In this document: piece after piece, positions 7,827 to 16,472 of the stretch
Layout: every line of letters starts with the position of its first letter
Position numbering within the stretch: the first letter of the stretch is position 1
Assembly (NCBI RefSeq): GCF_003713065.1
Contig: NZ_CP033433.1
Span: 4,923,501 to 4,987,500 of the forward strand
Direction of reading: 5' to 3'
Origin: Cohnella candidum
Lineage (GTDB): Bacteria > Bacillota > Bacilli > Paenibacillales > Paenibacillaceae
DNA: 64,000 bases
Notes under the pieces: model-generated
The model's input: the letters and a program-made list of their open reading frames with translations, nothing else
Databases searched by the model: none
What the model was told of the DNA's origin: nothing
Translations under genes and position numbers: made by a program

Positions 7827-9089
7827 ATGGGTTTAGATATGGGGCATTGCATTGAAACCAACCAAGAGTTTGATCGAAACCCTGAACAATCCGCAGACGG
7901 TGCAAGCGTCATTTGGAATCTGCAGTTTATCAATATATTCATCGTGAACATCGTATTGAACATGGGACAGTTCATGATGTCTTCACTGATCCCTAAATTC
8001 GCGGCGGATATGGGGGCGACGGCCGCTATCGTGGGGATGATCACCAGCATGTTCGCCGTCACCGCGCTCGGGATTCGCCCCGTGGTGGGCCCGGCCACCG
8101 GGTATTTCAAGAAAAATCGATTGTTGGCCGCTGCCATTGGCATCATTATTGTGGCCTTCCTCTTCTATGGAATGGCCCACAGCCTTCCCATGATCATCAT
8201 CGGACGATTGCTGCACGGCATCGGGATGGGGTTTCTTGCCCCGCTCAGCCTGGCGCTGGCCAGTGAGTCCTTGCCAAGCGGCAAAATGACGGCGGGAATC
8301 GGATATTTCTCGCTGGGACAGGCCATCGCGACCGCCATCGGGCCGTCGGTCGGGCTCGAGTTGGTACGCCTGATCGGCTATAATATGACATTCATGATCG
8401 GCGCCTTGTCGATGGCCTTGGTTCTCGTCATGTCTTTGCGGCTAAAGACGGAAACGCCGATGCGGACGGGCAAGTTTAGAATCACGTTGCGCGATGTCAT
8501 CGCCTTCGAGGTGTTGACGCCGTCCATCCTGATGTTTTTTCTATCCGGCGCGTACTCCAGCATTAATTCGTTCATTCTGATCTATGGTGGGATCGAGGGC
8601 ATCGACGGAATCGGGCTGTTCTTCACGGCATACGCCGTCTGCTTGTTGTTCTCGCGACCGTTCAGCGGAAAGCTTGCGGATAAATACGGGTTGGATAAGA
8701 TCCTGATTCCCGGCATCGTTTGCTTTGCCTTGTCGTTCGTGATGATCAGCTACTCCCGCACGCTTCCGATGTTTCTAATCGCGGGGGCCGTATCGGCTTT
8801 CGGTTACGGCATTTGCCAGCCGGTCATTCAGTCTCTGTGTATGAGACTCGTTCCGAACGCCCGTCGCGGGGTAGCGGGCAACACGATTTACATCGGCGTG
8901 GATCTAGGCTATTTGATCGCGCCCTCCATTGCGGGAGGGGTAACCACCATGGTGCAAACCCATAGCGGCAATCTGACCCTCGGCTATGCGGTCATGTACC
9001 GGGTCATGACGATTCCGATCGCCATCGCGATGGTCATCTATTTGTTCAAGAAAAAGGAATTGAAAGCGAAGTCGGAGCAGAGCGGTTAA
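7827..9089 (+). CDS. MFS transporter
   Basis: This 420-residue protein has twelve likely membrane helices in the major facilitator fold after a ~35-residue hydrophilic N-terminus. The loop between helices 2 and 3 has GPATGYFKKNR, a degenerate version of motif A, and the C-terminal half has SGKLADKYGLDK, a much better motif A. It probably exports or imports a small molecule by proton antiport or symport; the substrate is not evident. The start is uncertain: ATG 7827 and ATG 7839 are both possible, with GAGG at 7822-7825 better spaced for the second. It sits between a broken and an intact esterase in the putative acyl-sugar locus. Confidence 0.85.
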   Translation: MGLDMGHCIETNQEFDRNPEQSADGASVIWNLQFINIFIVNIVLNMGQFMMSSLIPKFAADMGATAAIVGMITSMFAVTALGIRPVVGPATGYFKKNRLLAAAIGIIIVAFLFYGMAHSLPMIIIGRLLHGIGMGFLAPLSLALASESLPSGKMTAGIGYFSLGQAIATAIGPSVGLELVRLIGYNMTFMIGALSMALVLVMSLRLKTETPMRTGKFRITLRDVIAFEVLTPSILMFFLSGAYSSINSFILIYGGIEGIDGIGLFFTAYAVCLLFSRPFSGKLADKYGLDKILIPGIVCFALSFVMISYSRTLPMFLIAGAVSAFGYGICQPVIQSLCMRLVPNARRGVAGNTIYIGVDLGYLIAPSIAGGVTTMVQTHSGNLTLGYAVMYRVMTIPIAIAMVIYLFKKKELKAKSEQSG

Positions 9090-9120
9090 GCGACGAAAAT
9101 TGCGAAACGGGGGGACATGC

Positions 9121-9978
9121 ATGTCCATCGTAACGATGAACTTTGAGAGCGAATATTTGAATAACAACCACGAGATCAGCATTATTCTTCCGAACAAGCC
9201 CCGGGAGGTTCCGGCGAAAGACTATTACGGGAGCGGAAAGAAATACCCGGTGCTATGGCTCCTGCACGGCACGCTCGGCGACCATACGGACTGGATTCGC
9301 AAGACGAACATCGAGCTGTATGCATGCGAGAAAGACCTGATCGTGGTCATGCCGAGCGCGCTGAACAGCAATTACTCCAATTGGAACGGCAGCAATCACT
9401 CCAATTATTACGGGAGCAAGTCGGGGTTCGGCATGTACGATTACCTGACCGAGGAACTCATGCCACTGATCTACAACTGGTTCCCCGCATCATCGAAGCG
9501 GGAGGACAACTTTATCGCGGGCTTGTCCATGGGAGGGCGGGGAACGATCAAGTTCGCGGCCAGCCACCCCGACAAGTTTGCCGCGGCGGCCGTCCTGTCC
9601 GCGGCACCGGTGAATTACAGCCTTCTGACAGAAGAAGAATTGCGGCAGGACGACATCCAATCCCGGCGGCTGCGGGGAATGGTAGAGAATGCGGGCGGGT
9701 TGGACGCGTTCATTCAATCCGAGGAGAACGCATGGCGAGTCATGGATTCGCTTGCGGGAAGCGGCAAGCTTCCCCGGCTCCTGTTCGCTTGCGGAACCGG
9801 GGATACGATGATATACGATAACTTGAAGCTTTTCAAGGCACATGCCGAAGAGATCGGCATCGAGGCCGAGTTTTGGACGCTTGACGGGTACGGCCACGAG
9901 TGGAGATTCTGGGACCTTGCCATTCAGCATGCCCTTGCATTTTTCGGCCTGAAGGATACCGGCGCAAGCCCGTACTAA
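9121..9978 (+). CDS. EstA-type alpha/beta-hydrolase (tributyrin esterase / S-formylglutathione hydrolase-like)
   Basis: This 285-residue cytoplasmic esterase has no signal peptide. The catalytic triad is visible as Ser136 in GLSMGG, Asp228 in GTGD and His259 in GYGHEW, with the oxyanion segment LLHG at 47-50. Family members hydrolyse short-chain acyl and feruloyl esters. ATG 9121 follows ACGGGGGGAC; an in-frame TTG at 9100 lacks a site. It is followed after 25 bases by a second esterase gene. With the importer and sucrose phosphorylase nearby, removal of acyl groups from an imported sugar is the inferred role. Confidence 0.85.
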   Translation: MSIVTMNFESEYLNNNHEISIILPNKPREVPAKDYYGSGKKYPVLWLLHGTLGDHTDWIRKTNIELYACEKDLIVVMPSALNSNYSNWNGSNHSNYYGSKSGFGMYDYLTEELMPLIYNWFPASSKREDNFIAGLSMGGRGTIKFAASHPDKFAAAAVLSAAPVNYSLLTEEELRQDDIQSRRLRGMVENAGGLDAFIQSEENAWRVMDSLAGSGKLPRLLFACGTGDTMIYDNLKLFKAHAEEIGIEAEFWTLDGYGHEWRFWDLAIQHALAFFGLKDTGASPY

Positions 9979-10003
9979 TTCATGAAGAAAGGGTCGAGAC
10001 AGC

Positions 10004-11476
10004 ATGCAAAGGAAAGTGTTCATTCAACCCGGGTCTCCTAATGACGAGAACCGGCATTACCTGCCGGAGGCGATCAAGGGTTCGGATATGGTCGTCAACG
10101 AGAACGGCAACAACTCTCAGGTCTACCCCGAGCGATTGATCGAATATACAGATGCCGTAACGGACGGAATTTCGGATACATGGTACGAGTACGTGCCGGC
10201 ATCTTATGACGGGACAACCAAAGTGCCGTTGGTGGTTTCTATGCACGGCGGCCTAATGACGGGGTGGGGACAGGCGATCTACACGTCCTGGACGTTGGTG
10301 GCGGACCGCGAAGGTTTTATCGTGCTGTTCCCCAGCGCCGGGCGGAGACGGTTCTGGATGATCGACATCGAGAAGGAAAAACTCGAGGAGATTACCGCTC
10401 CCCGCGAGGACGGAATGTACTTGAACCGGCCTCCTGAAGACCCGGCTGACAACCACGACATGAACTTCATCCTCGGATTGATCGAACGGATGGTGCAGAA
10501 GTACAACATTGATGAGGGCCGGATATTCATCCAGGGCATGTCGATGGGCGAGATGATGTCGAATCAGATGGCACGCTACCATGGCAAAGTGTTTGCGGGA
10601 ATGGCCGGTTCCGGCGCTCCGAGCAATCCCAGTCTGCTGTTCGATCAAGCAGGGGAGATCCTCAATCGGGGAGGCCCGCTGGCCGTGTGGCAGACCCGGC
10701 TTGAGCATGACCAGGATACCTTCCATGGGGATATGGACTACGTGGTCATGAAGAACCTGGAATACTGGAAGCGGATCAACGGTTGCGGAGGGCTGCCCGA
10801 ACTCAAGATCGAAGGCGAGGACAACTTCGCCTTCTACAGGGGAGAACAGGCCGATCTGGTGTTCCGCGACGTGAAGAACCGCGACCACGGCCAGACTTTC
10901 GATGATGCGGAGCTGGTGTGGGATTATCTGTTCTCCGGCATAAGGCGGGACGAACAGGGCCAAATCGTGAACCGCGAACCGCTGTCTCCGCGCAAGGGGG
11001 ACGAATTTGCCATCGCATTGGCCGACGGAAGCGCGAAGGCTTTCGTGGGCAACCGGCTTGTCACGATGAGCGGGCCGGCCACCCGGCATAAGAAGCTCAA
11101 GTATCATGGTCTGAACGGGGGGGCCATCGTCAGGGGCGATTACTTCATGGTACCGGTGTCCTTCGTGGCAGAGGTATTCGGCGCGTCCTGTTCGAAATCC
11201 CATGAAGGCTTTGCCGCCGAGGTGGCCCTTCCGGACGGCCGTGTGCTGCAATTCGCGCGTGGAAGTATCGGATGCGTGGTGGACAACCGGATTCATTCCA
11301 TGTTGTGCGAAGCGGTATTCAGAGACGGAGAATTGTACGTTCCGATTGAATGGGTCTGCCGGCGGCTGTTTAACCATCACACGTCGACATGCGAAGACGT
11401 GCTCTATATTACCGATCATGACGCCGAGCTTTCCCTCAACATGGCTCGCATCATTCGCGACGACATTCTGGTCTGA
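10004..11476 (+). CDS. PHB-depolymerase/LpqC-type esterase fused to a copper-amine-oxidase-like domain
   Basis: This is a 490-residue two-domain protein. Residues ~55-320 form an alpha/beta-hydrolase with VVSMHGG at 77-83 and nucleophile Ser180 in GMSMG, as in LpqC/PHB depolymerase and feruloyl esterases; DHGQTF supplies a likely His. Residues ~343-480 resemble the copper amine oxidase N-terminal (stalk) domain, with paired VPVSFVAEVFG and VPIEWVCRRLF segments. That domain is usually found on secreted Paenibacillus proteins, yet no signal peptide is present here. An internally deleted copy lies at 7515-7732. The substrate is probably an ester-bearing sugar (inference). Confidence 0.75.
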   Translation: MQRKVFIQPGSPNDENRHYLPEAIKGSDMVVNENGNNSQVYPERLIEYTDAVTDGISDTWYEYVPASYDGTTKVPLVVSMHGGLMTGWGQAIYTSWTLVADREGFIVLFPSAGRRRFWMIDIEKEKLEEITAPREDGMYLNRPPEDPADNHDMNFILGLIERMVQKYNIDEGRIFIQGMSMGEMMSNQMARYHGKVFAGMAGSGAPSNPSLLFDQAGEILNRGGPLAVWQTRLEHDQDTFHGDMDYVVMKNLEYWKRINGCGGLPELKIEGEDNFAFYRGEQADLVFRDVKNRDHGQTFDDAELVWDYLFSGIRRDEQGQIVNREPLSPRKGDEFAIALADGSAKAFVGNRLVTMSGPATRHKKLKYHGLNGGAIVRGDYFMVPVSFVAEVFGASCSKSHEGFAAEVALPDGRVLQFARGSIGCVVDNRIHSMLCEAVFRDGELYVPIEWVCRRLFNHHTSTCEDVLYITDHDAELSLNMARIIRDDILV

Positions 11477-11486
11477 AAAGAACGCA

Positions 11487-11972
11487 TCGAAGCTATACCG
11501 ATCTGGACGACGGAGTCAACTGTTTTACCTACATCGCGGAGGAATTGCCGAGAGTCTGCGAAACTTTCCACGCGGCGGGAAGATACCTTCATCGCGGGAT
11601 TGTCCACGGAGTCTCATGGCGCCATGAAGGTCGCGATGAACCATTCGGAGAAACTCGCGGCCGTCCTGTTTATGTCGGGAACGTCCTATCGTCCCGGAGT
11701 ACCGAGTATAGTCCGGGCGGTATACGGCGAGATTCATTTCGATGCGAACATTCCGACCCCCGTCGGCGGCGTGATCCGGGAGAAATTGGAGGATCCTGTC
11801 TACATCCAGTGGACCGTCAATGACGTATATGCCGTGGCGAAACGAAACGTGGAAGAAGGAAAAAGCTTCCCCAAGTGTTTTTCCGGGTCGGAGACTGCGA
11901 TCATGCCCTTTACCGGGCGATGATGGCGGAACGTGACTTGAGAGAATGGGGTTACCAGATAAACAAGATGGA
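11487..11972 (+). pseudogene. C-terminal fragment of an EstA-type esterase (frameshifted)
   Basis: Three frames are needed to follow the homology. One gives SYTDLDDGVNCFTYIAEELP, matching the family stretch before the nucleophile. A shift near 11580 gives DTFIAGLSTESHGAMKVAMN, matching FIAGLSMGGRGTIKFAASHP in the intact EstA at 9121, but with TES in place of the MGG that follows the nucleophile. A second shift near 11880 gives FRVGDCDHALYRAMMAERDL, the Asp/His region. The reading ends just before the sucrose phosphorylase site. With the piece at 3790-4005 it would rebuild one ~250-residue esterase, so an insertion between them is possible. Confidence 0.7.
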
Positions 11973-11980
11973 GGAGAGCA

Positions 11981-13441
11981 ATGAAGAACATCACCAACCA
12001 GGTCATGCTGATCACGTATGCGGACAGCATGGGAAACGATCTGAAGGAACTTTACGGGATTTTGGACAAGCATTTCGAAGGCGTCATCGGCGGCGTTCAT
12101 ATCCTTCCTTTCTACCCTTCTTCGGGCGACCGCGGATTCGCGGTCATCAACTACGATAGCGTGGATCCGAATTTCGGCGATTGGGAAGATATCCGGAAAT
12201 TCTCGGAGAAATATTACCTGATGGCGGACTTCATGATCAATCACGTATCCATCCGCAGCGAAGAATTCAAGGATTACATGAAAAATGGCGACGCATCGCC
12301 GTACCGGGACATTTTCATCCATTGGGAGGAGTTCTGGCCGAACGGGGAGCCGACCGAAGAGGAGCTGGAAACCCTGTATCGGCGCAAGCTGCAGGGTCCA
12401 TATCTGTCATTCACCCGCGAGGACGGGAAGACCGTCAAGCTGTGGAACACCTTCTTCGAGGAACAGGTCGACATCGATCCATGGGCTCCTGCTACGCAGC
12501 AATACTATGAACGCAATCTAACGCGCATTGCGGAATACGTTCCCCTGATTCGTTTTGACGCGTTCGCCTATGCCTCCAAGAAGCCGGGGACGAGCTGTTT
12601 CTTCGTGGAACCGGAGGTTTGGGACGTATTGGATATCGGCATGAAACCCTTGAGGGCCTTGGGGACGGAAATGCTGCCGGAAATCCACGAGAACTATAAA
12701 ATCCAGCTAAAAATGGCGGAGCGGGGGCATTGGGTGTATGATTTCGCTTTGCCCATGCTGATGCTTCACGGCTTGATGACCGGTCGCACGGACCGATTGA
12801 TCCATTGGCTGAAAATCTGTCCTCGCAAACAATTCACCACCCTGGATACACACGACGGCATAGGAGTCGTTGACGTAGCCGGTCTGCTGGACGAGGACGA
12901 GATCGACTTGGTAAGGGACAAGGTCAATGAGAAAACCGCGGAGGCCCAGAAGTTCATCAAAGCGCCGCCCGGCATCGTGAAGATGTCCGGCGCCAAAGCC
13001 AAGCAGTATCAGCTGATGTCCACGTATTACTCCGCGCTTGACGAAGACGATGCCTCTTATCTTCTGGCACGGATCGTGCAGTTGTATGCGCCGGGAATTC
13101 CCCAGGTTTATTATGTGGGTTTATTAGCCGGTGAGAACGACATGGAAACCTTAAAGCGCCTTGGCGAGCCCAGAAGCCTCAACCGTCACAATTATTCGCA
13201 TGAAGAAATCGAGGCACAGGTGCAGATTCCGATGTTGCGGCGGTTGTATGAAATCATGCGCTTCCGGAATACGTATCCGGCCTTCGACGGCGAGATCGAG
13301 ATCGACGAATTCGCGGGAGACGGAAAGTTAGGCATTACCTGGAGAAACCAAGAGAATTGGACCACTCTTCGCGCGGACTTCCGGACGAAAGAATTTGAGA
13401 TCTCATACTTGGGCGAAAAGGAATCGATAGAAGTTCTCTAA
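11981..13441 (+). CDS. gtfA: Sucrose phosphorylase (GH13 subfamily 18)
   Basis: This 486-residue cytoplasmic enzyme would convert sucrose and phosphate to alpha-glucose-1-phosphate and fructose. It aligns closely with Leuconostoc-type sucrose phosphorylase: start region VMLITYADSMG, nucleophile Asp193 in IRFDAFAYA, acid/base Glu234 in LPEIHEN, stabiliser Asp292 in TLDTHDG and the late block GIPQVYYVGLLAGENDM. GAGGAG precedes ATG 11981. Fructokinase is encoded 1 kb downstream, which fits. The GH13_18 subfamily also contains sucrose-6'-phosphate, glucosylglycerol and glucosylglycerate phosphorylases, so the natural substrate may be a relative of sucrose. Confidence 0.9.
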   Translation: MKNITNQVMLITYADSMGNDLKELYGILDKHFEGVIGGVHILPFYPSSGDRGFAVINYDSVDPNFGDWEDIRKFSEKYYLMADFMINHVSIRSEEFKDYMKNGDASPYRDIFIHWEEFWPNGEPTEEELETLYRRKLQGPYLSFTREDGKTVKLWNTFFEEQVDIDPWAPATQQYYERNLTRIAEYVPLIRFDAFAYASKKPGTSCFFVEPEVWDVLDIGMKPLRALGTEMLPEIHENYKIQLKMAERGHWVYDFALPMLMLHGLMTGRTDRLIHWLKICPRKQFTTLDTHDGIGVVDVAGLLDEDEIDLVRDKVNEKTAEAQKFIKAPPGIVKMSGAKAKQYQLMSTYYSALDEDDASYLLARIVQLYAPGIPQVYYVGLLAGENDMETLKRLGEPRSLNRHNYSHEEIEAQVQIPMLRRLYEIMRFRNTYPAFDGEIEIDEFAGDGKLGITWRNQENWTTLRADFRTKEFEISYLGEKESIEVL

Positions 13442-13469
13442 ACCTGCATGGAAAAACGGAGGATGGAAC

Positions 13470-14408
13470 ATGGACGACTTTCTCAGTCGCGTAAATCCGG
13501 AATTGCAGGAGGGTTTGAACGCGCTGCTCACCCTTCGCCTGCCCGACGATCTGCCGATGGCCCGGCAATTCACCCCGCCTCCGTTCGCGAAATCCGATGC
13601 CGTTCTTACGACGGTGCGATATATCTCCGGCGGGGATGAAAATGAGATGCTGATAAAAATTTACGAACCGGCCGGCAGAGAGGGACGCCGGTTGCCGGCA
13701 CTGCTGTGGATTCATGGGGGAGGATACGTGCTCGGCCACCCTGACGGCGACGACGGTCTCTGCGAAGATTTCGTCAAAACCGCCGATTGCGTCGTCGTTT
13801 CGCCGGACTATCGCTTGGCTCCCGAGTACCCGTACCCGGCGCCGATCGAAGATTGCTATGCCGCCTTGGTCTGGCTGGCGGAGGCCGCGGAAGATTTGAA
13901 AATCGATCCTTCCAGAATCGCGATCGGAGGGGCTAGCGCGGGAGGGGGCCTGACGGCGGCGCTGGCCCTGCTTGCACGTGATCGCAGAGGGCCGGCCGTC
14001 TGTTTCCAAATGCCGTTGTATCCGATGATCGACGATCGCAACGTCACGCCTTCAAGCCACGAAATTACGTATCCCGTGGTGTGGAATCGAGCCAATAACG
14101 TAGAGGCTTGGAAGCTGTATCTCGGTGATCATGCTTTCGGAGAGATTTCCCCCTATGCGGCAGCCAGCCGCGCGACGGATCTGCGGGGATTGCCTCCCGC
14201 TTATACTTGCGTGGGGCAATTGGATCCGTTTCGAGACGAAACGCTGCATTATGTAGCCCAATTGGCGCAGGCTGGCGTGGATGTAGAATTTACTCTTTAT
14301 CCCGGCGGCTACCACGGTTTCGAGCATGTAAATCCGAAGTCGGAAATCGGTCAACGCGCACGCGACGGGTACTTGAATGCGATGGTAAGAGCGCTCCGAC
14401 ATGGATAG
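13470..14408 (+). CDS. Alpha/beta-hydrolase of the hormone-sensitive lipase (family IV) type
   Basis: This 312-residue cytoplasmic carboxylesterase has HGGG at 82-85 (oxyanion hole), nucleophile Ser156 in GGASAGG, Asp252 in DPFRDE and His282 in GGYHGFEH, all at the usual spacing of family IV esterases. ATG 13470 follows an AAACGGAGG site, 28 bases after the sucrose phosphorylase stop, so the two genes are probably co-transcribed. Linkage of an esterase to a sucrose phosphorylase supports the idea that the sugar enters in acylated form. A terminator follows directly. Confidence 0.88.
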   Translation: MDDFLSRVNPELQEGLNALLTLRLPDDLPMARQFTPPPFAKSDAVLTTVRYISGGDENEMLIKIYEPAGREGRRLPALLWIHGGGYVLGHPDGDDGLCEDFVKTADCVVVSPDYRLAPEYPYPAPIEDCYAALVWLAEAAEDLKIDPSRIAIGGASAGGGLTAALALLARDRRGPAVCFQMPLYPMIDDRNVTPSSHEITYPVVWNRANNVEAWKLYLGDHAFGEISPYAAASRATDLRGLPPAYTCVGQLDPFRDETLHYVAQLAQAGVDVEFTLYPGGYHGFEHVNPKSEIGQRARDGYLNAMVRALRHG

Positions 14409-14416
14409 ATTGGCTG

Positions 14417-14445
14417 AAAAAAACGCCTGCGAATGGCGTTTTTTT
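14417..14445 (+). terminator. Rho-independent terminator after the esterase gene
   Basis: AAAAAAACGCC / GGCGTTTTTTT pair around a 7-base loop. The U-tract ends the gtfA-esterase transcript, and the A-rich left arm makes it bidirectional. Confidence 0.85.
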
Positions 14446-14493
14446 ATGAAATGTTGAATATTTCAACATCGCACAAGGAGGATTTATGGCTGG

Positions 14494-15375
14494 ATGGTCA
14501 TAGGAGCGATTGAAGCGGGTGGAACGAAATTCGTATGCGGGATCGGTAATGAACGAGGGGAAATTCTGACTCGGATCAGTTTTCCGACGCAACGGCCGGA
14601 AGTGACGATGGGTAAAGTAATTGAATTTCTTCGAAAAACGAAGGTAGAGGCAATCGGTATTGGCTCATTCGGTCCGATAAACTTGAATCGCGGAAGCCCG
14701 CACTATGGGTATATCACGACGACGCCTAAACCGGGATGGTCGAATTACGATATCCTTGGCGTGATCAAGCGTGAGTTCGACGTTCCTTGTGGCTGGGACA
14801 CCGATGTGAACGCGGCGGTGCTTGGCGAAGTGACATGGGGGGCTGCTCGCGGAGTTGACAACTGTATGTACTATACGTTCGGGACAGGTGTCGGAGCCGG
14901 AATTTACGCGGAAGGCAAGCTCGTGCACGGGATGATGCACCCCGAAGCAGGACATATCATGGTTCGGCGGCATGCCGCTGATCGTTATGAAGGGTGTTGT
15001 CCTTATCACGGCGATTGCCTCGAAGGGATGGCTTCAGGTCCGGCTATCGAAAACCGCTGGGGAGTCAAATGCAGCGAATTGCCGCCCGATCACCCGGCTT
15101 GGGCTATGCAAGCGTATTACATCGGACAAGCGCTCTGCGGCAGCATCCTGATGCTGTCCCCGAACAAGATCATTTTAGGTGGCGGCGTTATGAAGCAGTT
15201 GCAATTGTTCCCGTTAATCCATTCGGAAGTGCAGAGGACTCTAAATGGCTACGTTGGATCAGAGCAGGTGTTATCCAACATAACCCCATACATCGTTCAA
15301 CCGGCTCTAGGCGATGATGCGGGTCTATGCGGTGCACTGGCGCTAGGCTTATCTGCCATGGATGTGAGCGAATAA
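14494..15375 (+). CDS. ROK-family fructokinase
   Basis: This 293-residue enzyme phosphorylates fructose to fructose-6-phosphate with ATP. The phosphate loop GAIEAGGTKF is at 4-13, catalytic Asp104 lies in WDTDVNAAVLGE, and zinc ligands His154, Cys169, His172 and Cys175 are in GH...CPYHGDC, as in ScrK/YdhR/GmuE fructokinases. An ATG at 14487 opens only a six-codon frame; ATG 14494, 11 bases after AAGGAGG, is the true start. It would consume the fructose released by the sucrose phosphorylase upstream, although a terminator separates the two units. Confidence 0.9.
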   Translation: MVIGAIEAGGTKFVCGIGNERGEILTRISFPTQRPEVTMGKVIEFLRKTKVEAIGIGSFGPINLNRGSPHYGYITTTPKPGWSNYDILGVIKREFDVPCGWDTDVNAAVLGEVTWGAARGVDNCMYYTFGTGVGAGIYAEGKLVHGMMHPEAGHIMVRRHAADRYEGCCPYHGDCLEGMASGPAIENRWGVKCSELPPDHPAWAMQAYYIGQALCGSILMLSPNKIILGGGVMKQLQLFPLIHSEVQRTLNGYVGSEQVLSNITPYIVQPALGDDAGLCGALALGLSAMDVSE

Positions 15376-15381
15376 GGCAGA

Positions 15382-15400
15382 ATAATTGGAATCCAATTAT
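15382..15400. repeat. Perfect 19-bp palindrome
   Basis: ATAATTGGAATCCAATTAT is symmetrical around its central A, 6 bases after the fructokinase stop. It may be an operator or part of the terminator region; no gene start lies nearby. Confidence 0.5.
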
Positions 15401-15402
15401 GC

Positions 15403-15432
15403 AGCCATCCGTCGGATACGGGTGGCTTTTTC
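15403..15432 (+). terminator. Rho-independent terminator after fructokinase
   Basis: AGCCATCCGT / ACGGGTGGCT (one G-U pair) with a loop of about five bases, followed by TTTTTCTATTT. Confidence 0.8.
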
Positions 15433-15439
15433 TATTTCC

Positions 15440-15535
15440 ATCAAATGCCTGCGCGAAACCAGATGAGCGTAGAGGACATTAAACAATACCTCTATATAGC
15501 CGAAACCGCTACCTTGGGAGAGATAGGAATTGGCA
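15440..15535 (+). pseudogene. Fragment of a MerR-family regulator
   Basis: One frame gives IKCLRETR and, after a one-base shift at the shared ATGAG, MSVEDIKQYLYIAETATLGE. The order IKCLR-T-MS-EDIKQ is the conserved middle of MerR proteins (dimerisation-helix side of the winged helix). Only about 30 residues are left, so this is a decayed remnant. Confidence 0.5.
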
Positions 15536-15619
15536 GAAATCATTCGGTACGTTGATCCTGAGAACATTGAGGACGTAAAGGATGGTATCTTGTGCGGTTA
15601 TTGCGATTGCGGATTCTGA
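15530..15619 (+). CDS. Possible 29-residue Cys-rich small peptide
   Basis: TTG 15530 opens a 29-codon frame after a weak GGGAGAGATAGG site. The N-terminal 21 residues are acidic (AEIIRYVDPENIEDVKDGIL) and the end is CGYCDCGF. An acidic leader with a Cys-rich tail resembles a modified-peptide precursor, but no modification enzyme or transporter is adjacent and the frame lies among gene remnants. It could equally be the tail of a decayed gene. Confidence 0.25.
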   Translation: MAEIIRYVDPENIEDVKDGILCGYCDCGF

Positions 15620-15915
15620 AGTCTGCCTACACATCTGAGTTATATTTCATATCGGGCCGTTCCGTATAACCAATTCATTTCTGTCGAATTAGATTTATTT
15701 GCGGTCACTTTGGTGTCTTATTAGCATCTCGAGAATTTTTGGGAAAGTCTCGATTGGACATGTCTATTTTACGGAAAGTCTCAAATGATCTTGTATTAAG
15801 TCTAAATAATAACCGGTAGATTCCAAAGTTTTAGCGCCATTTTAGTCTCAGTTATAACCATTACGCACAGATCCATGGGAGCGGTGGCCTTTGTTTAATC
15901 CTCTTTTCTGCTCGC
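15620..15915. other. Non-coding AT-richer stretch
   Basis: No convincing ORF, hairpin or repeat was seen. It separates the MerR remnant from the truncated aldo/keto reductase and is probably decayed sequence. Confidence 0.4.
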
Positions 15916-16472
15916 TCAGAACTGAACGCCGCCTTGACCTCGATCAAGCTTAAAGTCCCAGCGCCATTCTTTCTTTTCAACCGTTCTGATATTGCTCAAA
16001 ACTTCGTTTTCGTTCCGCATGCCGCATATGGCGACGGATATATCCGGGGTTGAATGCAAGAAGTCCAAAGCGACTTGATGCACGTCGATCTTTTCCAGCG
16101 CCTCGGGAGCAATCCGCTTCATAAATCGAAGTAAGGACTGACTCGTCAACGGCCTCATGACGGCTACGGCGATATCGTTTTTCGCGGCTTCAGGGATGAT
16201 GGGGTCGGCGGCTCCCTGATAGAACAGATTATATCGAATCTGGATCAGATCGAAATGTCCGGATTGAACGGCCCAAAGCACCGTATGGTCCGGAACTTCG
16301 TTCGTAATGCCGATATAGCGAATTTTCCCTTGCTTCCGGCACTCCTTCAAGGCATCCAAAGGGCCGTCGTTGACGACTCGCCGATAATCTTCTTCCGTTA
16401 AGTAACCGCCGTGAAACTGCATGATATCGATATATTCCGTTTGAAGGCGCGACAAGCTTTCGTCCCCATTTG
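15916..16472 (-). pseudogene. Aldo/keto reductase, C-terminal part only
   Basis: Reading leftward from about 16472, the protein DESLSRLQTEYIDIMQFHGG and onward to the stop matches the C-terminal ~185 residues of aldo/keto reductases, including the strand IRYIGITNE. The N-terminal third with the catalytic Asp, Tyr and Lys is absent. The frame stays open further upstream but that sequence is antisense to a GH32 fragment and bears no AKR similarity. The break coincides with the beginning of GH32 homology on the other strand, so both genes were truncated by one rearrangement. Confidence 0.75.
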
